Below, one piece after another: positions 7,220-15,763 of a stretch of DNA of 64,000 nucleotides. Positions within the stretch are counted from its first letter, which is position 1. Every line of letters starts with the position of its first letter. The notes beneath the pieces are model-generated. The model had not been told where the DNA came from. It saw nothing but the letters and a program-made list of their open reading frames with translations, and did no database searches. This DNA comes from Nocardia colli (GTDB lineage Bacteria > Actinomycetota > Actinomycetes > Mycobacteriales > Mycobacteriaceae). Location of the stretch: assembly GCF_008704205.1 (NCBI RefSeq), contig NZ_VXLC01000016.1, positions 124,001-188,000 of the forward strand. Direction: 5' to 3'. Both the position numbers and the translations under genes were made by a program.

Positions 7220-8437
7220 CTAGGGGTTAACCCTCAGGGGCGCAACGCGCCGCCGCTTTCCCAGATGCTCGGCGACGAGTGGAGCGCCGATCCCGTGCAG
7301 GAAGACGCTGCCGACGACCACCACCAGCGTCACGCCGATCACGAGGAACGCGTCGTCGTCTTTGTGGAGTCCGTTGAAAGCGAGCAGCGCGAACACGATC
7401 GACGCGACACCGCGCGGGCCCAGTAGCCCGATCATGAGCCGTTCGCGCTGGGTGAAAGCCGAGCCGAGCAACGACAACCCGACCGGGACCAAGCGAACCA
7501 CCGTCAAGGCGAGCAGTCCGTAGACGACGACCTGCCAGCTGAGCCAGGTGAACGTCGCCGCCGCGACATTGCCGACCGCGAACCACATTGCCAGCCCGGC
7601 GAATTCGGCCACGTCCTCGGTCGATTGCAGTGGCTCGCCCGGCAATTCGCGGCGCAGCGTGCTGTACGCGAGGCCGGCCAGGAAGGCGGCGACGAAGCCG
7701 TTGCCGTCCAACCACACCGCGACGCTGTAGGTGAGCACGGGAATCGCGATCGTCCCGATGCGCACGGCCCGCGCGTCCGTCCACCGTTTACGCGCCGCCA
7801 CCGACATGCAGTATCCGGCCAGCGCGCCGATCGGCAGGCCGATGAGCACCGATTTGATCACCGCGGGCACCGCCTGCCCGAGCGCGTGCAGCGCTTGATC
7901 CGACTCCGCGCTCGCCTCCGCGGCCGCCAGCGCGAACAAGAAAATCGGCGCGACCAGCCCGTCGTTGAACCCGCTCTCCACATTGAGCGCGTGCCGAACC
8001 CGTTCCGGCACCCGCAGATCCCGCACGATCGCCTGCGCGGGCACCAAGTCGATGGGGACCACGATGCAGGCGATCAGCAGGATCACCGTCCACGAAATGC
8101 CCGGCAGGAGTGCGAATCCCAGCAGATAGGCGGCGGCGAGGCTCAGCGGGAAGGCGATGAACAGCAGCCGGAAGATCCCCGTGTGCCGACGGCCGGACAG
8201 TCCCCTGCGCACCTCCGTCGCGTCGGTGAAAAGGAACAGCGCCAAGATGAATTCGACGACCCGCTGCGCCGAATCGGTGTTGACCGCGGTGGTCAGCCAG
8301 TGATCGCTGCTCCAGCTCACCACCGCGCCGACCGCCACCATTGCCAGCGGCGCGGTCACCTTCCAGCGAGCCATCGAGCGGGACAGGCAGGACCAGATGA
8401 GGATGACCGTCATCGTGGCCGCGATCGCGATGAACAT
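7220..8437 (-). CDS. Cation:proton antiporter (NhaP/CPA type)
   Basis: This 405-residue membrane protein has about 12 hydrophobic segments and no large soluble tail. The stretch HALNVESGFNDGLVAPIFL (about residues 149-167) is the NhaP-type ion-binding region with its Asn-Asp pair, and LMIGLLGPRGVASIVFALL near residue 340 is the second conserved element. It would exchange Na+ or K+ for protons across the cytoplasmic membrane; the ion cannot be told. It starts 15 bp after the alcohol dehydrogenase gene and is likely co-transcribed with it. Confidence 0.85.
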   Translation of the reverse strand: MFIAIAATMTVILIWSCLSRSMARWKVTAPLAMVAVGAVVSWSSDHWLTTAVNTDSAQRVVEFILALFLFTDATEVRRGLSGRRHTGIFRLLFIAFPLSLAAAYLLGFALLPGISWTVILLIACIVVPIDLVPAQAIVRDLRVPERVRHALNVESGFNDGLVAPIFLFALAAAEASAESDQALHALGQAVPAVIKSVLIGLPIGALAGYCMSVAARKRWTDARAVRIGTIAIPVLTYSVAVWLDGNGFVAAFLAGLAYSTLRRELPGEPLQSTEDVAEFAGLAMWFAVGNVAAATFTWLSWQVVVYGLLALTVVRLVPVGLSLLGSAFTQRERLMIGLLGPRGVASIVFALLAFNGLHKDDDAFLVIGVTLVVVVGSVFLHGIGAPLVAEHLGKRRRVAPLRVNP

Positions 8438-8452
8438 GGGACTCCCGATCCG

Positions 8453-9463
8453 TCAGGGACGCAGGATGAGTCGGATCGGATCGCCCTCTTTACGGACGAG
8501 CCGATCGACCACTGAGGGGGCTTCGGCCAGCGGGAACACTCCGCTGATCGAACGCGAAAGGTCAAGGCGCCCACCGGCGGTCAGCCGAATCAGCTGCGGC
8601 ACATGGGTGGGGCCCGAACCGTAGTGCCCGCGAATCTGGTGCTGGGCCACCACGAACGGCGCGCTGTACTTGATGGTCAAAGGCTCATTGACAATGCCGA
8701 CCAGAACCAGCCGGCCCTGCAGCGCCAGCACCCGAAGCGCCTGCTCGCGCACCGCGGCCACGCCGGCGAAGTCGAACGCGACATCAATGCCCGTGCCGCC
8801 GGTGGCCTGCTTGATCTTCTTCGCCAGTTCGGGGTCGGCCGAATCCAGCGCCAGGTCGGCACCGAACTCGACGGCCCGATCCCGGGCGGCGGCGTTCGGG
8901 TCGACCGCGATGATCGGGTAGGCGCCGACGATGCGCAGCAACTGCACCGCATGCGCGCCGAGCCCGCCGATGCCCCACACCGCGACGGCCTGCGCCGGGC
9001 GCACGTCCCCGGTCGCGGTGATCGCGGCCCACGGCGTCGAGACCGCGTCCGGGATGATCGCCGCCTGCTCGAACGGCAGGCCGTCCGGTATCCGGATCAC
9101 GGACTCGGCTGTGGCGAGCGCGTATTCGGCCCAGCCGCCGTCGTAGTCGACGCCACGCGTGTAGACGACGCCCTTGCGCAGCTCGCCCGCCTGCAACGCC
9201 ACCCGGTCGTCCACGGTGAGCCCGGTGACGTCCGGTCCCACCTCCGCGATGGTTCCGGAGACCTCGTGGCCGAGGGTGACCGTGTCGCCCTCGAGTAGCT
9301 GGGGTTGCAGGCCGCCGTCGATGAGGTGCACGTCCGACAGGCAGACCCCCGCGGCCTCGACCTTGACCAGGACCTCACCCGCGCCGGGTACCGGCTTGGG
9401 GACCTGCTCCATGGACAAGGTGTGCGAGGGGAGATGCAGCCGGGCCGCCAGCATCGTTTCCAT
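8453..9463 (-). CDS. Zinc-type alcohol dehydrogenase (MDR family)
   Basis: The start at 9463 is supported by GGAGGA upstream and gives 336 residues. Catalytic zinc ligands are visible in AAGVCLSDVHLIDGG and TLGHEVSG. The NAD(P)-binding motif is GIGGLGAHAVQLLRIVGA near residue 170. The lobe that normally carries four structural-zinc cysteines is replaced by LQAGELRKGVVYTRGVDYDGG, so only the catalytic zinc should be bound. It oxidises an alcohol or reduces an aldehyde/ketone with a nicotinamide cofactor; the substrate is unknown. A long inverted repeat lies 52-111 bases upstream, and the antiporter gene follows directly. Confidence 0.88.
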   Translation of the reverse strand: METMLAARLHLPSHTLSMEQVPKPVPGAGEVLVKVEAAGVCLSDVHLIDGGLQPQLLEGDTVTLGHEVSGTIAEVGPDVTGLTVDDRVALQAGELRKGVVYTRGVDYDGGWAEYALATAESVIRIPDGLPFEQAAIIPDAVSTPWAAITATGDVRPAQAVAVWGIGGLGAHAVQLLRIVGAYPIIAVDPNAAARDRAVEFGADLALDSADPELAKKIKQATGGTGIDVAFDFAGVAAVREQALRVLALQGRLVLVGIVNEPLTIKYSAPFVVAQHQIRGHYGSGPTHVPQLIRLTAGGRLDLSRSISGVFPLAEAPSVVDRLVRKEGDPIRLILRP

Positions 9464-9514
9464 GCGAGTCCTCCGCGGATAGTGAAAGGCGAGGCTGACG
9501 ACGCTATCAAACAA

Positions 9515-9574
9515 GATCAACGGGACATGGTTGTGGCGTTGTGCGAGTGAACGCTCCACTATGTCCCGTTGATC
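9515..9574. repeat. Inverted repeat with 14-nt perfect arms upstream of the ADH gene
   Basis: GATCAACGGGACAT at 9515-9528 is repeated as its exact complement at 9561-9574, with 32 bases between. It lies between the end of the PPOX gene and the start of the alcohol dehydrogenase, both on the minus strand. It may be a pair of operator half-sites or a transcript hairpin. Confidence 0.75.
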
Positions 9575-9607
9575 ATGGGCTCCGCGTTGATGGGTGCCGG
9601 CGGCGGG

Positions 9608-10027
9608 CTACTCGACGTTGCGTGCACCGCCGTCAGGGTTGGCCGGGTCGATGTGCCAGCTGCGGATGCGGCGGGGGTGGATGCGGATGATGTCGTGGGA
9701 GAACCATTCGGGCGCGACCGGCGGGACATCCACCGTCAGCGTCTCCACCACGCCGCGGATCTCGACGCCGCGTCCCCAGCCCGGCTTGACCGCGCCGGGC
9801 TCGTCCGGCGTCATGTCGTCGATCAGCAGGCTGACCTTCGGGTTGGCCAGGATGTTGCGATAGCGCTGGGTCGCAACATGATTCGGTCCGCCGAGATCGA
9901 TGGTGCCGTCGTCGTTGAGCCGGAAGCCCAGCGCGATGATCTGCGGGGCCCCCTCGGCGGTGACGGTGGCGAGGCGGGCCAGTTTCTGGCCGGCGAGGTA
10001 GGCGCGTTCCACGTCGGTAAAACTCAT
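9608..10027 (-). CDS. PPOX-class (F420/FMN split-barrel) oxidoreductase
   Basis: The 139-residue protein begins MSFTDVERAYLAGQKLARLATVTAEGAPQ, the usual opening of the pyridoxamine-phosphate-oxidase-like split barrel, with RYRNILANPKVSLLIDDM in the middle and HPRRIRSWHID at the end, a layout typical of actinobacterial F420-dependent members. It probably reduces a small unsaturated substrate with F420H2 or FMN. F420 synthesis is supported by the fbiD homologue in the same window. The substrate is not predictable. Confidence 0.8.
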   Translation of the reverse strand: MSFTDVERAYLAGQKLARLATVTAEGAPQIIALGFRLNDDGTIDLGGPNHVATQRYRNILANPKVSLLIDDMTPDEPGAVKPGWGRGVEIRGVVETLTVDVPPVAPEWFSHDIIRIHPRRIRSWHIDPANPDGGARNVE

Positions 10028-10107
10028 ACCGCGACCCTAGAACCTCAATCGCAGTTCAGATCAAGTCTGGTGCGGCGGTGATTCGCGGTCAGCTGATCCG
10101 GGCGATC

Positions 10108-10113
10108 TAGACT
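10108..10113 (+). promoter_or_regulatory. -10 box of the MoxR gene (probably leaderless)
   Basis: TAGACT matches TAnnnT and ends 8 bases before the ATG at 10122. No Shine-Dalgarno sequence is seen. The transcript should start at or next to the start codon. Confidence 0.5.
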
Positions 10114-10121
10114 CTCTACTG

Positions 10122-11000
10122 ATGAGTAAGTTCTTCAGTTCCGTCGACGAGGTGACCGGGCGGCTCACCGATGCCGGGTACCTCCCGTCCATCGACATCG
10201 CCACCGCCGTCTTCCTCGCCGACCACCTCGGTAAGCCCCTCCTGATCGAGGGGCCCGCCGGCGTGGGCAAAACGGAGCTGGCCAGGGCTGTGTCCACCGC
10301 GTCTACCGCCGACCTCATTCGCTTGCAGTGCTACGAGGGCATCGACGAAGCCCGGGCTTTGTACGAGTGGAACCACGCCAAGCAGCTGCTGCGGATCACC
10401 TCCGAGCGTGAGGCGTGGGACAGCACTCGCGACCACGTCTTCACCGAGGAGTTCCTGCTCGCCCGGCCGTTGCTTGCCGCCATCCGCAATCCTCGGCCTA
10501 CCGTTCTGCTCATCGACGAACTCGACAAGGCCGACGTGGAGCTGGAAGGTTTGCTGCTCGAAGTCCTCGGCGACTACCAGATCAGCATTCCCGAACTGGG
10601 CACCGTCACCGCCGTCCGCAAACCCTTCGTCATAGTCACCTCCAACGCCAACCGCGACCTCTCCGAAGCGTTGAAGCGCCGCTGCCTCTACCTCCACATC
10701 GACTACCCCACAGCGGAATTGGAACGCGCGATCGTGCGGATGAAGGTTCCGGAGCTGGACGAAGCGCTGGGCGAACCGGTAATCCGCGTCGTCGGTGCAC
10801 TACGCGAACTCTCCCTGCGCAAGCCGCCGTCCATCGCCGAAACCATCGATTGGGCAAGAACTCTCGTCGCTCTCGGCACCCGTTCGCTGACCGGGGGAGT
10901 CGTGCGCTCCACCCTCGGCGTGCTGTTGAAATACCAAGCAGACCACCGCATTGCGTCCGAACGCCTGTCATTGGACGCCGATGATGGAACGGCGAAGTGA
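10122..11000 (+). CDS. MoxR-type AAA+ ATPase
   Basis: The 292-residue protein has Walker A GPAGVGKT at 44-51, Walker B LLIDELDKAD at 129-138 and a sensor region TSNANRDLSEALKRRCLYLHIDYP, as in the MoxR/CoxD ATPases that remodel or load metal centres of partner proteins. The VWA-domain gene that follows is the usual partner, as in CoxD/CoxE pairs. No carbon monoxide dehydrogenase genes are nearby, so the client is unknown. Confidence 0.9.
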   Translation: MSKFFSSVDEVTGRLTDAGYLPSIDIATAVFLADHLGKPLLIEGPAGVGKTELARAVSTASTADLIRLQCYEGIDEARALYEWNHAKQLLRITSEREAWDSTRDHVFTEEFLLARPLLAAIRNPRPTVLLIDELDKADVELEGLLLEVLGDYQISIPELGTVTAVRKPFVIVTSNANRDLSEALKRRCLYLHIDYPTAELERAIVRMKVPELDEALGEPVIRVVGALRELSLRKPPSIAETIDWARTLVALGTRSLTGGVVRSTLGVLLKYQADHRIASERLSLDADDGTAK

Positions 11001-11281
11001 GCGATATTCCGATCTCGCACAAGCGCATCGAGTCCTCGGTGTCGATCCAGATGGAATCTGAAGGCGGGCGCAAGACCCTTCGCTCACCATTGGCTTGCGC
11101 CGCCCGAGTGGGGTACGGGAATGGAGTAGGGACCGCCGATAGCTGCGCGTTGAGGTGGTTCGGGTCGCCGCGGGCTGCCGCGGTCGAAACGGGAGCGCAG
11201 GGGCGTCCAGCGGGCGTCGCGCGTGGCGTGGCAGGTCGGTCTGGGCAGACCACGGTGGTCTGGACAAGGGAGTCGGCATGA
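10997..11281 (+). CDS. Possible small ORF between MoxR and VWA genes
   Basis: A GTG at 10997 overlaps the MoxR stop (GTGA) and opens a 94-codon frame whose TGA overlaps the ATG of the VWA gene (11278-11281). The product, starting VSDIPISHKRIESSVSIQ, has no recognisable domain, and the later half is Gly/Ala/Arg-rich. The two overlaps and mostly G/C third positions hint at translation. Equally, it may be a chance reading frame in a 276-bp spacer. Confidence 0.3.
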   Translation: MSDIPISHKRIESSVSIQMESEGGRKTLRSPLACAARVGYGNGVGTADSCALRWFGSPRAAAVETGAQGRPAGVARGVAGRSGQTTVVWTRESA

Positions 11282-12687
11282 CATCTACGGGCCGGCCAAC
11301 TGCTCCGCAACAACCCTCCGACACGATGACCGACCGCCTCGTAGAGTTCGTCGGGCTACTCCGTGACCACGGAATCAGCGCGGGCCCAAGCGAAACCATC
11401 GATGCCGCAGAAGCAATGCTCGCGCTCGGCCTGTCGGACCGGAGTCGGCTGCGCTCGGGCATGGCGGCCTGCCTGCTTCGCCGCAATGGCCAGCGCGCTG
11501 TCTTCGACCAACTCTTCGATCTGTACTTCCTCACCACCGAGCTACCGAAGCCGGCGCCGCCGGAATCCCTCGAGTCGCTTCGCGATCGACTGGCCACCGC
11601 GCTCGCCGAGGACGACCCAGACGCTGCCGCCGACCTCGCCCGCCAGGCCCTCACCCAACTCGGCGCCTACGGCGGAGCCGGCACCGGCCAGACCACCACC
11701 CCCGTGACTACCGCATCCGGTGCCGGCTGGTCCTCCTACCTCACCATGCGCGCCCTGAACCCCGACGACCTCATCGCCCGCATCACCGCAAGCACAAGCG
11801 GCGCAACCGAACTCGACGCCGCCGTCCGCACCATCGAAGCCAACCGCCGCCTCACCCAATTCCGCACCGCCCTCCAAACCGAGGCCCGCCTCCGCTCCGC
11901 CCAACTCCGCGGCACCGAATACATCGCCCGCCGGGGCGTCGACTCCAGCGCCGACCAGATCGACTTCCTCGGCGCCCGCGAACAAGACCTGGCCGAAATG
12001 CGCCGCCTGGTAACCCCTTTGGCCCGCAAACTAGCCACCCGCCTGTCCGCCCGCCGCCGCAAATCCGTCCGCGGCCACATCGACATGCGCCGCACCCTCC
12101 GCCGCTCCATGTCCACCGGCGGCGTCCCCATCGCCCCCGTCCTCCGCTCCCGCAAACACGGCCGCCCCGACCTGGTAGTCCTAGCCGACCTCTCCGGCTC
12201 CGTAACCGGCTTCGCCGAATTCACCCTCCACCTGATCCAAGCCCTGCAAGACCAATTCACCAGGGTCCGCAGCTTCGGCTTCATAGACACCTGCGACGAA
12301 ATCACCGACTTCTTCACCCCCGGCGAACCCCCGACACCAGGCCTGTCCGCCCGAATCACCCGCGAATCCAACATCGCCCGCTACGGCAGCTCCAACTACG
12401 GCGAAGCCCTCCAAGGCTTCACCGACCACTACCTAGACGCCCTAGGCCCCCGAACCTCCCTCCTGATCCTCGGCGACGCCCGCACCAACCGCACCGACCC
12501 CAACCTCCCTGCCCTACAAGCGATGTCCGCCCGAGCGAAGCACGCCTACTGGCTAAACCCAGAACCCGCCCGCTCCTGGTCCACCGGCGACTCCGCAGCC
12601 CACACCTACGCCGACCACATCACCATGCACGAGTGCCGCAACGTCAAACAGCTCGCCGAAGTCGTTGGACGCCTTCTACCCGCTTGA
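11278..12687 (+). CDS. VWA-domain protein, CoxE-like partner of the MoxR ATPase
   Basis: From ATG 11278, which follows AAGGGAG, the protein has 469 residues. The N-terminal half is helical, with an Asp/Ala-rich stretch around 105-130. A basic segment (RLSARRRKSVRGHIDMRRTLRRSM) precedes the von Willebrand A domain. The MIDAS motif DLSGS is at 304-308, with a later GDARTN. MoxR-VWA pairs act together as a chaperone-like module. The three genes 10122-12687 look like one unit. The second half is very rich in C at third positions, as is the later iolG. Confidence 0.85.
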   Translation: MTSTGRPTAPQQPSDTMTDRLVEFVGLLRDHGISAGPSETIDAAEAMLALGLSDRSRLRSGMAACLLRRNGQRAVFDQLFDLYFLTTELPKPAPPESLESLRDRLATALAEDDPDAAADLARQALTQLGAYGGAGTGQTTTPVTTASGAGWSSYLTMRALNPDDLIARITASTSGATELDAAVRTIEANRRLTQFRTALQTEARLRSAQLRGTEYIARRGVDSSADQIDFLGAREQDLAEMRRLVTPLARKLATRLSARRRKSVRGHIDMRRTLRRSMSTGGVPIAPVLRSRKHGRPDLVVLADLSGSVTGFAEFTLHLIQALQDQFTRVRSFGFIDTCDEITDFFTPGEPPTPGLSARITRESNIARYGSSNYGEALQGFTDHYLDALGPRTSLLILGDARTNRTDPNLPALQAMSARAKHAYWLNPEPARSWSTGDSAAHTYADHITMHECRNVKQLAEVVGRLLPA

Positions 12688-12777
12688 CGCATATTTCCCG
12701 CGCGCGGCCGCACCCATCGCAGGCATCACCTTCAGGCGAAAGTGTGAGCCCGCTTTGTTGGCGCCATCAACCGAGAG

Positions 12778-14064
12778 TCAGCCACGTGCTGTCGCATCGT
12801 CTGTGCCCCAGAGCTCGTACTGGTCTTGGGTAGGGTTGACAGAAGCAGGGGTCTTCTTGCGGCCCTTCGGTCGGGCGGCGGCGGGCTCGCGATCACCCGC
12901 TTTCTGCTCGCGCTTTCGCGCCGCATTCAGCACGGTGATAATCGATTCACCTACCGCCTTGGCTACCGGCGGCGGGAACGCATTCCCCACTTGACGGTAC
13001 TGCGCTGTCTTCCCACCAAAGAAGTCCCATTCGAGCGGGAAACCTTGAATAATCGCGGCCTGTCGGACCGTGAGCATCGGCCCATCAGGCCCGAAGAGGT
13101 CCCTGTTCTCGGTTTGCTTTTCCACACACGTCTTGATGTCGTTGGCAACACCCATTCCGGAGATTCCCAACTGCTTCCACGCGGTTTTTGCCCGGCTTGG
13201 CCCGAGATCGGCGCCGCCGTGCTTCTTCGACCCACCGACGAGTGTGGGGGCGACACCTCCGCCCTTGCTTTTGAGCTCTGCATCGCGGGAACGGGCCTTC
13301 TCCAGCCATCGATCGAAGGCAGCGTGCGCCCGCTTCGAGTGGACACCCTCGAAGTACGGTTCGAACCGCTCACGCATCGACGCTTCTAGACTTTGCAGGA
13401 CACTGACCGGTTTCCCGGTTCCTGTGGGCCACTTGTATTCAAGGTCTCCGAGGACGTCGTCGCGGAAAGCCACGAGGATCGCGCGAGGTCGAAGTTGCGG
13501 TACACCGAAGTTGGCCGCCTCCAAGACGTCCCATGCACGTACGTTGTAGCCGAGGCGTGCCAGTTCGGCCCGTATCCACTCGCGGTACTCCGAGAATTTC
13601 GGATCCATGAGACCGCGAACGTTCTCGATCATTACCGCTCGCGGGTTGAGGACATTGACCAGTTCCAGCATCCGGGGGAAGAGGTCTCGCTCATCGTGTT
13701 TACCGAGCTGTTTTCCTGCGTGCGAGAACGGAGGGCACGGAACGCCGCCGGCCAGGAGATCCAGCCCGCGCTGCCGTAGCAGTCCAGTGCTCTTCTCCAT
13801 CACCTTGGCATCGAAGGGATCGAACTCATTGACGTCGGCGCCGAGGATGTCGCAGTGCTCTCGCTCCCACTCCCACAACTGGTGGTCCTTGATGTTGAGC
13901 TCGAGAGTTTTGACCGCATACTGATCGATCTCGACCAGTGCCAGGTGGCCAAAGCCTGCCTGATGAAGGCCAACTGCCTGACCGCCCGCGCCGGCGCAGA
14001 TCTCGATCGACGTGAACTCGGGTTCCCTTGGAGCTTTGGCGCGCTTCGATGCACCGCGCGTCAT
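12778..14064 (-). CDS. DNA (cytosine-5) methyltransferase (Dcm type)
   Basis: C5-MTase motifs appear in order: I (EICAGAGGQAVGLHQAGF, from residue 21), IV (GGVPCPPFSHAGKQLG, catalytic Cys110), VI (ENVRGLMDP), VIII (RPRAILVAF), IX (TVRQAAIIQGFPLEW) and X (QVGNAFPPPVAKAVGESI). The start at ATG 14064 gives MTRGASKRAK and places motif I near residue 20, as usual; an upstream ATG at 14148 would add 28 residues. It is divergent from vsr, with an NgoMIV-type endonuclease next. Its likely job is to protect the sites cut by that enzyme, inferred to be GCCGGC. Confidence 0.92.
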   Translation of the reverse strand: MTRGASKRAKAPREPEFTSIEICAGAGGQAVGLHQAGFGHLALVEIDQYAVKTLELNIKDHQLWEWEREHCDILGADVNEFDPFDAKVMEKSTGLLRQRGLDLLAGGVPCPPFSHAGKQLGKHDERDLFPRMLELVNVLNPRAVMIENVRGLMDPKFSEYREWIRAELARLGYNVRAWDVLEAANFGVPQLRPRAILVAFRDDVLGDLEYKWPTGTGKPVSVLQSLEASMRERFEPYFEGVHSKRAHAAFDRWLEKARSRDAELKSKGGGVAPTLVGGSKKHGGADLGPSRAKTAWKQLGISGMGVANDIKTCVEKQTENRDLFGPDGPMLTVRQAAIIQGFPLEWDFFGGKTAQYRQVGNAFPPPVAKAVGESIITVLNAARKREQKAGDREPAAARPKGRKKTPASVNPTQDQYELWGTDDATARG

Positions 14065-14270
14065 GTCGTTGGCCCATCGCCGCTGGTCGGCAGGCTCACC
14101 ACGTAGTCCGCAATCACTCCGCACTCGGGCGCCTGTTTGCTGGCGCAACTCTCTATGACGCGAAGATCGGTCACGCTGATGCCTTTCGATGCAGAGGTCA
14201 TGGTCGAGTACCCGGGTGTGCGGGGAGTATCTTTCCGTACTACACCCTCCTGCCTCGAACTGGGACAGAT

Positions 14271-14774
14271 GTGACTGACAGCCGATCGGAAATCGCCAGG
14301 ACGAAGGCCCACGAACGTGGCCTCTACCCAGCTCCTCTCAACGAGGGGCGTTCCCGCAACATGCGCGCCAACCGACGAACCGGCACGAAGCCGGAGATCG
14401 TGCTTCGAAGTGCACTGCACCGGTTGGGGTATCGGTACCGCAAGGACTTCAGACTCGACCTCGGCTCCGTGAAGGTCCGACCGGACATCGTCTTCACGGC
14501 CCGCAAGGTCGCAGTCTTCGTGGACGGTTGCTTCTGGCACGTCTGCCCCGAGCACGGCCGGCAGCCGACGACCAACGAATGGTATTGGACGCCAAAGCTT
14601 CGCCGGAACATCGAACGCGACCGCGCCGCGGATGTTGCACTGGCAGAGGCGGGTTGGCAGGTGGTCCGGCTGTGGGAGCACGAGACCCTGGAGAACAGTG
14701 TGACTGCAGTCACCAGCGTCTTGAATGGCGGACCCGAACATGTGAGCGATCATATGGGATCGACGAGAACTTGA
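14271..14774 (+). CDS. vsr: Very short patch repair endonuclease
   Basis: Vsr nicks 5' of T in T:G mismatches created by deamination of 5-methylcytosine. The protein shows NMRANRRTGTKPEIVLRSALH, then VRPDIVFTARKVAVFVDGCFWHVCPEH, containing the catalytic Asp, His and Cys/His zinc ligands, then LRRNIERDRAADVALAEAGWQVVRLWEHE. GTG 14271 gives 167 residues, close to the family norm of about 150. It sits beside the methyltransferase it serves, divergently, and upstream of the restriction gene. Confidence 0.93.
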   Translation: MTDSRSEIARTKAHERGLYPAPLNEGRSRNMRANRRTGTKPEIVLRSALHRLGYRYRKDFRLDLGSVKVRPDIVFTARKVAVFVDGCFWHVCPEHGRQPTTNEWYWTPKLRRNIERDRAADVALAEAGWQVVRLWEHETLENSVTAVTSVLNGGPEHVSDHMGSTRT

Positions 14775-14810
14775 TCGGCGGACGCTCCGAACAAGCTAGA
14801 TTTACTAGCT

Positions 14811-15587
14811 GTGAGCGCGTCGTTCAGGACTGAGTTGCTGGGCTGGAAGCCGAGCAAGAAGAACAAGCTCAACTGGAGGTGGGTACCCAACTCTGCTGAC
14901 GTCGACAATGCAACGAGCCTGCGGCTTGCGGCGCATGTCCTTGAGCAGCTCGGTCATCCGAACCCGAATTTGGTCGAGGCGACACCCGATGTGCCGCCGG
15001 CGAATCCAGGCTCGCTTCTCGAGGTGCAGGTGCTGACGAACTTGGCCAACGAACTGCCTGTGTTGGACCCACGTCGGCGCTGGGATTTCGCTCGAGGGCA
15101 GAGCATCGTGGGATACGCGCAGTATCAGCACCTAGCCGACTTGGACAAAGCAATTGCCCAGGATCCGAACCTCAGGGTGACGCTGGGTACTGATTACCTG
15201 ATCAAGCCCGATGTGCTGATTGGGCTGCTTGGAACGCAAGCTAGCATGACGTATCCGTGGCTGCACGCGGCGATCGCATGCAAGTGGACGATTCGATCCG
15301 ACCGCGTCCAGAACATTCGCCACGAGAACAGCAACATGATCAGGCACAGGCGCGGACGTCTGCCTCATCTGGTGACAGTGACAGCCGAGCCACTACCCAC
15401 GCGCCTTGCATCGATCGCACGGGGAACAGGTGAGGTGGACGCGACATATCACATCACCTATGACGAGTTGGCGGACGCTGTTTCCGCCCACGGTAGTTCG
15501 GAACAGAAGGCGGCGTGGGAGGAGGTAACCAAGCAAGGGCGATTGCTTGACTACAGGAGACTCGCGAATTCACTGGTTGCGGGGTAG
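14811..15587 (+). CDS. Type II restriction endonuclease, NgoMIV family
   Basis: The 258-residue protein resembles NgoMIV, which cuts GCCGGC. Visible active-site candidates are E71 (LLEVQV), D134 (IKPDVLIG) and K158 in ACKWTIRSDRVQN; in NgoMIV the RSDR residues right after the catalytic lysine read the central CCGG, from memory of the family. Here they are R162, D164 and R165. The GTG at 14811 lies 8 bases after TAGATT (14797-14802), so the transcript is probably leaderless. Following methyltransferase and vsr, it completes a restriction-modification set. GCCGGC occurs in this window, so the protecting methylase should be active. Confidence 0.85.
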   Translation: MSASFRTELLGWKPSKKNKLNWRWVPNSADVDNATSLRLAAHVLEQLGHPNPNLVEATPDVPPANPGSLLEVQVLTNLANELPVLDPRRRWDFARGQSIVGYAQYQHLADLDKAIAQDPNLRVTLGTDYLIKPDVLIGLLGTQASMTYPWLHAAIACKWTIRSDRVQNIRHENSNMIRHRRGRLPHLVTVTAEPLPTRLASIARGTGEVDATYHITYDELADAVSAHGSSEQKAAWEEVTKQGRLLDYRRLANSLVAG

Positions 15588-15763
15588 ACACTTTGGTTAT
15601 CGAGTGGCTGGGTTGCGGCAGCTGTAACCGGCCGACTAATCGTCTGAGTCTCTCAGGCCATGGGCTCGCCCACATGGTTGGGCGGTGCCTGATAGTCGAG
15701 CGTGCTGCTCGGACTATCAGGCACGTCATCGTTCCGATAGGTGCAATTTAGGGCAACTATTCG

